A stretch of DNA of 10,283 nt from Bacteroidota bacterium (GTDB taxonomy: Bacteria > Bacteroidota > Bacteroidia > Chitinophagales > UBA10324). A model generated the notes under the pieces. The model saw only the letters and a list, made by a program, of their open reading frames with translations, made no database searches and was not told where the DNA came from. Below are positions 7,224-10,283 of the stretch, piece by piece. The stretch is taken from NCBI GenBank assembly GCA_003455275.1, contig DMRR01000217.1, forward strand, positions 1 to 10,283, in the 5' to 3' direction. The position numbers were made by a program, and so were the translations under genes. The first letter of the stretch is position 1. Each line of letters opens with the position of its first letter.

Positions 7224-7264
7224 TGATTGTAATACAATCATTAGTTTTGATTGTAATAATTTCA
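7224..7264. promoter_or_regulatory. Tandem palindromic operators for the LexA-like repressor
   Basis: TGATTGTAATACAATCA (7224-7240) is a perfect palindrome with 8-bp arms around one central base. A second copy, TGATTGTAATAATTTCA (7248-7264), matches it at 14 of 17 positions and starts 24 bp later. A 14-base direct repeat (TTTTGATTGTAATA at 7221 and 7245) covers the left halves. The pair sits 31 bp upstream of the repressor start and 29 bp upstream of the dinB start. This fits cooperative binding of a dimeric CI/LexA-type repressor controlling both directions. The binding protein is inferred from position. Confidence 0.7.
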
Positions 7265-7266
7265 AA
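7235..7266 (-). promoter_or_regulatory. Possible repressor promoter (Bacteroidota type)
   Basis: On the minus strand TTTG (complement of CAAA at 7263-7266) is followed after exactly 19 bases by TA at 7243-7242. This spacing resembles the -33 TTTG and -7 TAnnTTTG elements described for Bacteroidota, but the TTTG half of the -7 box is poor. Both operators overlap it, as expected for autorepression. Confidence 0.3.
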
Positions 7267-7276
7267 AGTAGAAAAC
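7246..7276 (+). promoter_or_regulatory. Possible dinB-dnaE promoter (Bacteroidota type)
   Basis: TTTG at 7246-7249 is followed after 19 bases by TAGAAAAC at 7269-7276, which keeps only the TA of the -7 consensus. A start site near 7283 would leave a leader of about 10 bases before the dinB ATG. The second operator starts within the TTTG element, so a bound repressor would block it. The -7 match is weak. Confidence 0.3.
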
Positions 7277-7293
7277 ATTTTCTCAATCGCCAA

Positions 7294-8490
7294 ATGCTGT
7301 TAACCACCGAACGAAACATCGTGCACATGGATCTGGACTGCTTCTTCGTATCAGTAAGCCGGTTGCTCAACCCGAAATTGAATGGCAAACCCGTGCTCGT
7401 AGGCGGCGGCGAGCGTGGAGTAGTGGCAGCATGCAGTTACGAGGCGCGCAAGTTTGGGATTCATTCAGCCATGCCTATGAAGCAGGCGAAGCGCCTGTGC
7501 CCCGAAGCCATTATTGTTCGCGGCGATTATGATGAGTACACAAAGTACTCCGACATTGTGACTGAAATCATCAGCGAGAAAGTTCCGGTGTATGAAAAAT
7601 CTTCGATTGACGAATTCTACATTGATCTCACCGGCATGGATAAATTTTTCGGCAGCTACAAATTCATTCTGGAACTGTGGGAGAAAATTAAAAAGAACAC
7701 AGGGTTGCCTCTGTCCTTTGGGTTGAGCCCGAATAAAACAGTTTCAAAAATTGCGACTGACGAAGCGAAGCCATGCGGGCAAATGAAAATTAATTTCGGT
7801 GCGGAAAAACTTTTTCTTGCTCCGCTTACGGTCAGCAAAATTCCCGGCGTGGGAGAAAAAACATATCACCTGCTGCGCAGCATGGGCGTGCAATACATCA
7901 ACACCCTGCAGCAAATGCCGGTTGAGCTGATGGAGCGCGCACTTGGCGAAAACGGAACCACCATCTGGAAAAAAGCAAACGGCATTGACAATTCGCCGGT
8001 GGAACCTTACGATGAACGCAAGAGCATCAGCACCGAAGAAACTTTTGACAGCGACACTACTGATGTGCAGCAGTTGAAATTTATTCTGATCAAGATGACC
8101 GAGAAATTGTGTTACCAGTTACGCGACGAAGTGAAACTGACCTCGTGTGTAACAGTCAAGATTCGTTATTCTGATTTCGATACACACACCATGCAGTCGC
8201 GCATTGCTTACACCTCAAGCGACCATGTACTTATTGCGCGTGTGAAAGAATTGTTCGACAAACTGTTTCAGCGCCGCATGCTCATTCGGTTAGTGGGCGT
8301 GCGCTTCAGCCACTTAGTGCGCGGCGGTTATCAGATCAATTTGTTTGAAGATTCAGAGTCGGTGATAAAGCTCTACCAGGCGATGGACAGAATGCGCAGA
8401 AGGTACGGAAGCGATAAAGTGCTTCGCGCCGCAGGAGTTGGTTTTTCCATGCGCGGGTTCAATCCGTTTAATGGGATAAGGAAAGTATGA
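7294..8490 (+). CDS. dinB: Y-family DNA polymerase IV (DinB type)
   Basis: A 398-residue translesion DNA polymerase. The palm has IVHMDLDCFFVSV with catalytic Asp13 and probable steric-gate Phe18, and SSIDEFYIDLTG with Asp106-Glu107. These correspond to Asp8, Phe13 and Asp103-Glu104 of E. coli Pol IV, so the enzyme should be active. AACSYEARKFGIHSAMPMKQAKRLCP (46-70) is the fingers region, and SKIPGVGEKT (181-190) is the thumb helix-hairpin-helix. The little-finger domain follows. QINLF (347-351) fits the QxxLF beta-clamp-binding consensus and is followed by a helical tail of about 45 residues rather than lying at the C-terminus. The start at 7294 is needed because Met12 would remove the first beta strand. 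There is no Shine-Dalgarno sequence. The stop is 6 bp before dnaE, so the two are probably one operon under the shared operators. Confidence 0.93.
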   Translation: MLLTTERNIVHMDLDCFFVSVSRLLNPKLNGKPVLVGGGERGVVAACSYEARKFGIHSAMPMKQAKRLCPEAIIVRGDYDEYTKYSDIVTEIISEKVPVYEKSSIDEFYIDLTGMDKFFGSYKFILELWEKIKKNTGLPLSFGLSPNKTVSKIATDEAKPCGQMKINFGAEKLFLAPLTVSKIPGVGEKTYHLLRSMGVQYINTLQQMPVELMERALGENGTTIWKKANGIDNSPVEPYDERKSISTEETFDSDTTDVQQLKFILIKMTEKLCYQLRDEVKLTSCVTVKIRYSDFDTHTMQSRIAYTSSDHVLIARVKELFDKLFQRRMLIRLVGVRFSHLVRGGYQINLFEDSESVIKLYQAMDRMRRRYGSDKVLRAAGVGFSMRGFNPFNGIRKV

Positions 8491-8496
8491 CGCGCT

Positions 8497-10283
8497 ATGT
8501 ATCTCAACTGCCACTCTTATTTCAGTTTCAAATACGGCACGCTCAGCGTTGAAAAACTTTTAGCGGAAGCACAGCAGAAAAATATTTCGCGGCTTGCGCT
8601 CACTGATATTAATAACACTTCAGGAGTTTTGGATTTTGTGCGGCTCGCTTCGCGATATGGAGTAACACCTGCCGTTGGAATTGATTTTCGAAACGGTGTG
8701 CAACAACAGTTCATTGGAATTGCACGCAACAACAATGGATTTCTTGAACTGAATGATTTTCTATCACCACACCTTCATGCAGAAAAAAAAACGGAGAAAG
8801 AAATTGCGCCGCGCGCACCGCAGTTTGATCATGCGTATGTCATTTATCCTTTTGGAAATATTCCGGTGAATTCGCTTCGCGAAAATGAATTCGTTGGAGT
8901 AAAACCGGGCGAGCTCAACAAACTTCTTTTTTCTGATCTGAAAAATTATCCGGACAAATTAGTGGCGCTCGCTCCCGTTACTTTTAATTCTAAAAAAGAT
9001 TTTAATGCGCATCGCCTGCTGCGCGCCATGGATAACAACACGCTGTTGTCAAAACTTGCCGCCACAGAACAAGCTCAGCCCGGTGAAATGATGATGAGCG
9101 AAGAAAATTTGCGATTGCTGTATGCGCGTTTTCCGTTTCTGATTTCGAATGCTAAAAAAATTCTCAGCGATTGCTCCATTCATTTTGATTTCGGAAAAAG
9201 CAAGAACAAAAAATATTTTACCGGCAATGCTGCCGCCGACCGCGAACTGCTGCGCCGCGAATGCCGCGACGGAATGAGTTACCGCTATGGCGCAATTTCA
9301 AAAACAATTTCTGACCGGCTCGAAAAGGAACTGATGATGATTGAGGAAAAAGATTTTTCCGCTTACTTCCTCATCAACTGGGACATTGTGCGCTATGCGC
9401 AGCACAAAAATTATTTCTACATCGGGCGCGGCAGCGGCGCCAACAGCTTGGTGGCTTACCTGCTTCGCATCACGGATGTGGATCCCATTGATCTGGATTT
9501 ATACTTCGAGCGGTTTATTAATCCTTCGCGCATTAATCCGCCCGATTTCGATATTGACTTCAGCTGGAAGGACCGCGATGATGTAACCGATTACATTTTC
9601 GCGCGGCACGGCACGCGCCACACTGCACTGCTTGCCACTTACAGCACACTGCAATCAAATGCAGTGGTTCGTGAGCTGGGAAAAGTTTTCGGCTTGCCGA
9701 AAAATGAAATTGATTCCATACAGGAGCGCTACGAAAAAAATTCGCGCGACAAATACCTTCAACTCATTTTTAATTATGGAAATTACCTGCACGATTTTCC
9801 TTCGCACCTCAGCATTCATGCAGGCGGAATATTAATTTCAGAGGAACCCATTCACGCATACACGGCAACCAACCTTCCGCCGAAAGGTTTTCCAACCACA
9901 CAGTTCAGCATGTTGGAAGCAGAGGATGTCGGGTTATACAAATTCGATATTCTCTCGCAGCGCGGGCTCGGGCACATTAAGGACACAGTAGAAATTGTGA
10001 AACAAAACCGCCGTGAGAAAATTGACATACACGATATCAAACGGTTTAAGAAAGATGAACGGGTGAAAGAACGATTGAGCCAGGCGCGCTGCATGGGTTG
10101 CTTTTACATTGAATCGCCTGCGATGAGAATGCTTTTGAAAAAATTGGAAGTAGATAATTATCTCGGGTTGGTTGCTGCGAGCTCCATCATTCGCCCCGGT
10201 GTGGCGCGCAGCGGCATGATGAAGGAATACATTATCCGTTACCGCAATCCGGCGAAGGCAACTTATGTGCATCCGCTCATGCA
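8497..10283 (+). CDS. Second-type DNA polymerase III alpha subunit (DnaE2-like), partial
   Basis: The first 595 codons of a C-family DNA polymerase; the right edge cuts it. The N-terminal PHP domain is recognisable (NCHSYFSFKYGTLSVEKLL, ALTDINNTSG, GVTPAVGIDF) but has lost expected metal ligands: the usual HxH is Asn4-Cys5-His6, and the usual TDH is Thr36-Asp37-Ile38. The palm keeps GRGSGANS (310-317) and PDFDIDF, with catalytic Asp352 and Asp354. YKFDIL supplies the third, Asp484. SIHAGGILIS and GCFYIESPAMRMLLKKL are also family signatures. The catalytic pair lies about 50 residues earlier than in E. coli DnaE (Asp401, Asp403), so the N-terminal region is shortened. The partnership with dinB and a LexA-like repressor points to an inducible, error-prone or repair polymerase and not the main replicase. 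AAGGAAAG 11 bases before the ATG is a weak ribosome-binding candidate. The main dnaE is expected elsewhere in the genome. Confidence 0.9.
   Translation, partial: MYLNCHSYFSFKYGTLSVEKLLAEAQQKNISRLALTDINNTSGVLDFVRLASRYGVTPAVGIDFRNGVQQQFIGIARNNNGFLELNDFLSPHLHAEKKTEKEIAPRAPQFDHAYVIYPFGNIPVNSLRENEFVGVKPGELNKLLFSDLKNYPDKLVALAPVTFNSKKDFNAHRLLRAMDNNTLLSKLAATEQAQPGEMMMSEENLRLLYARFPFLISNAKKILSDCSIHFDFGKSKNKKYFTGNAAADRELLRRECRDGMSYRYGAISKTISDRLEKELMMIEEKDFSAYFLINWDIVRYAQHKNYFYIGRGSGANSLVAYLLRITDVDPIDLDLYFERFINPSRINPPDFDIDFSWKDRDDVTDYIFARHGTRHTALLATYSTLQSNAVVRELGKVFGLPKNEIDSIQERYEKNSRDKYLQLIFNYGNYLHDFPSHLSIHAGGILISEEPIHAYTATNLPPKGFPTTQFSMLEAEDVGLYKFDILSQRGLGHIKDTVEIVKQNRREKIDIHDIKRFKKDERVKERLSQARCMGCFYIESPAMRMLLKKLEVDNYLGLVAASSIIRPGVARSGMMKEYIIRYRNPAKATYVHPLM

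Noticed and set aside
7193..7237. Longer repressor start at 7237 adding 15 residues
   Set aside because: That ATG is inside the palindromic operator, and the added residues precede the normal beginning of the helix-turn-helix. The start at 7192 is more likely, though the longer form is not excluded.
7327..8490. Shorter DinB start at Met12
   Set aside because: It would remove the first beta strand of the palm (NIVHMD) that carries the catalytic Asp13.
8487..8500. ATGA overlap start for dnaE at the dinB stop
   Set aside because: The ATG at 8487 is in a different frame and does not encode the PHP motif. The ATG at 8497 does.
9341..10272. Several 67-112 codon frames on both strands within dnaE
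   Set aside because: They overlap the fully supported dnaE frame, show no family motifs and are explained by its G+C-rich codon pattern.

Overview
The window looks like chromosomal DNA of a member of the Bacteroidota. The signs are a GldH gliding-type lipoprotein, a RicT/PSP1 protein with a cysteine-rich head and Q/N/K-rich tail, a DUF4468 secreted protein, an HolB whose ATP-binding loop is degenerate in the way seen in this phylum, A/T-rich leaders without Shine-Dalgarno sequences, and TTTG-type promoter elements. There is no rRNA, tRNA, CRISPR array, insertion sequence or phage structural gene. All main calls rest on motifs read by eye.

Left part (1-4451): the 5' end of gyrB runs off the left edge on the minus strand. 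A small secreted DUF4468 protein follows on the plus strand. Then comes a minus-strand block transcribed in the order holB (DNA polymerase III delta'), ricT, gldH. Two near-identical copies of a repeat with 8-bp periodicity sit just upstream of the holB and ricT start codons, and a perfect 10-bp inverted repeat lies just past the end of holB.

Middle (4694-6391): a large APC-superfamily amino acid permease on the plus strand. Its 3' end overlaps the convergent repressor gene by 12 bp.

Right part (6380-10283) is the most interesting section: a DNA-damage or mutagenesis module. A repressor with an XRE/CI-type helix-turn-helix fused to an S24 (LexA-like) peptidase domain keeps an Ala-Gly cleavage site and the Ser-Lys dyad. 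It is divergent from a dinB (Y-family polymerase) followed 6 bp later by a second-type dnaE (C-family polymerase alpha subunit, cut by the right edge). The 101-bp divergent spacer holds a perfect 17-bp palindrome and a diverged second copy 24 bp away, both placed to control repressor and polymerases together. The layout is analogous to lexA-imuA-imuB-dnaE2 cassettes, but here no imuA is present and the Y-family partner keeps its catalytic acidic residues. From memory, S24 repressors with CI-like N-termini have been reported as non-canonical LexA proteins of Bacteroidetes. The repressor family is therefore probably not new, but this operator and the two-polymerase module are the part to test.
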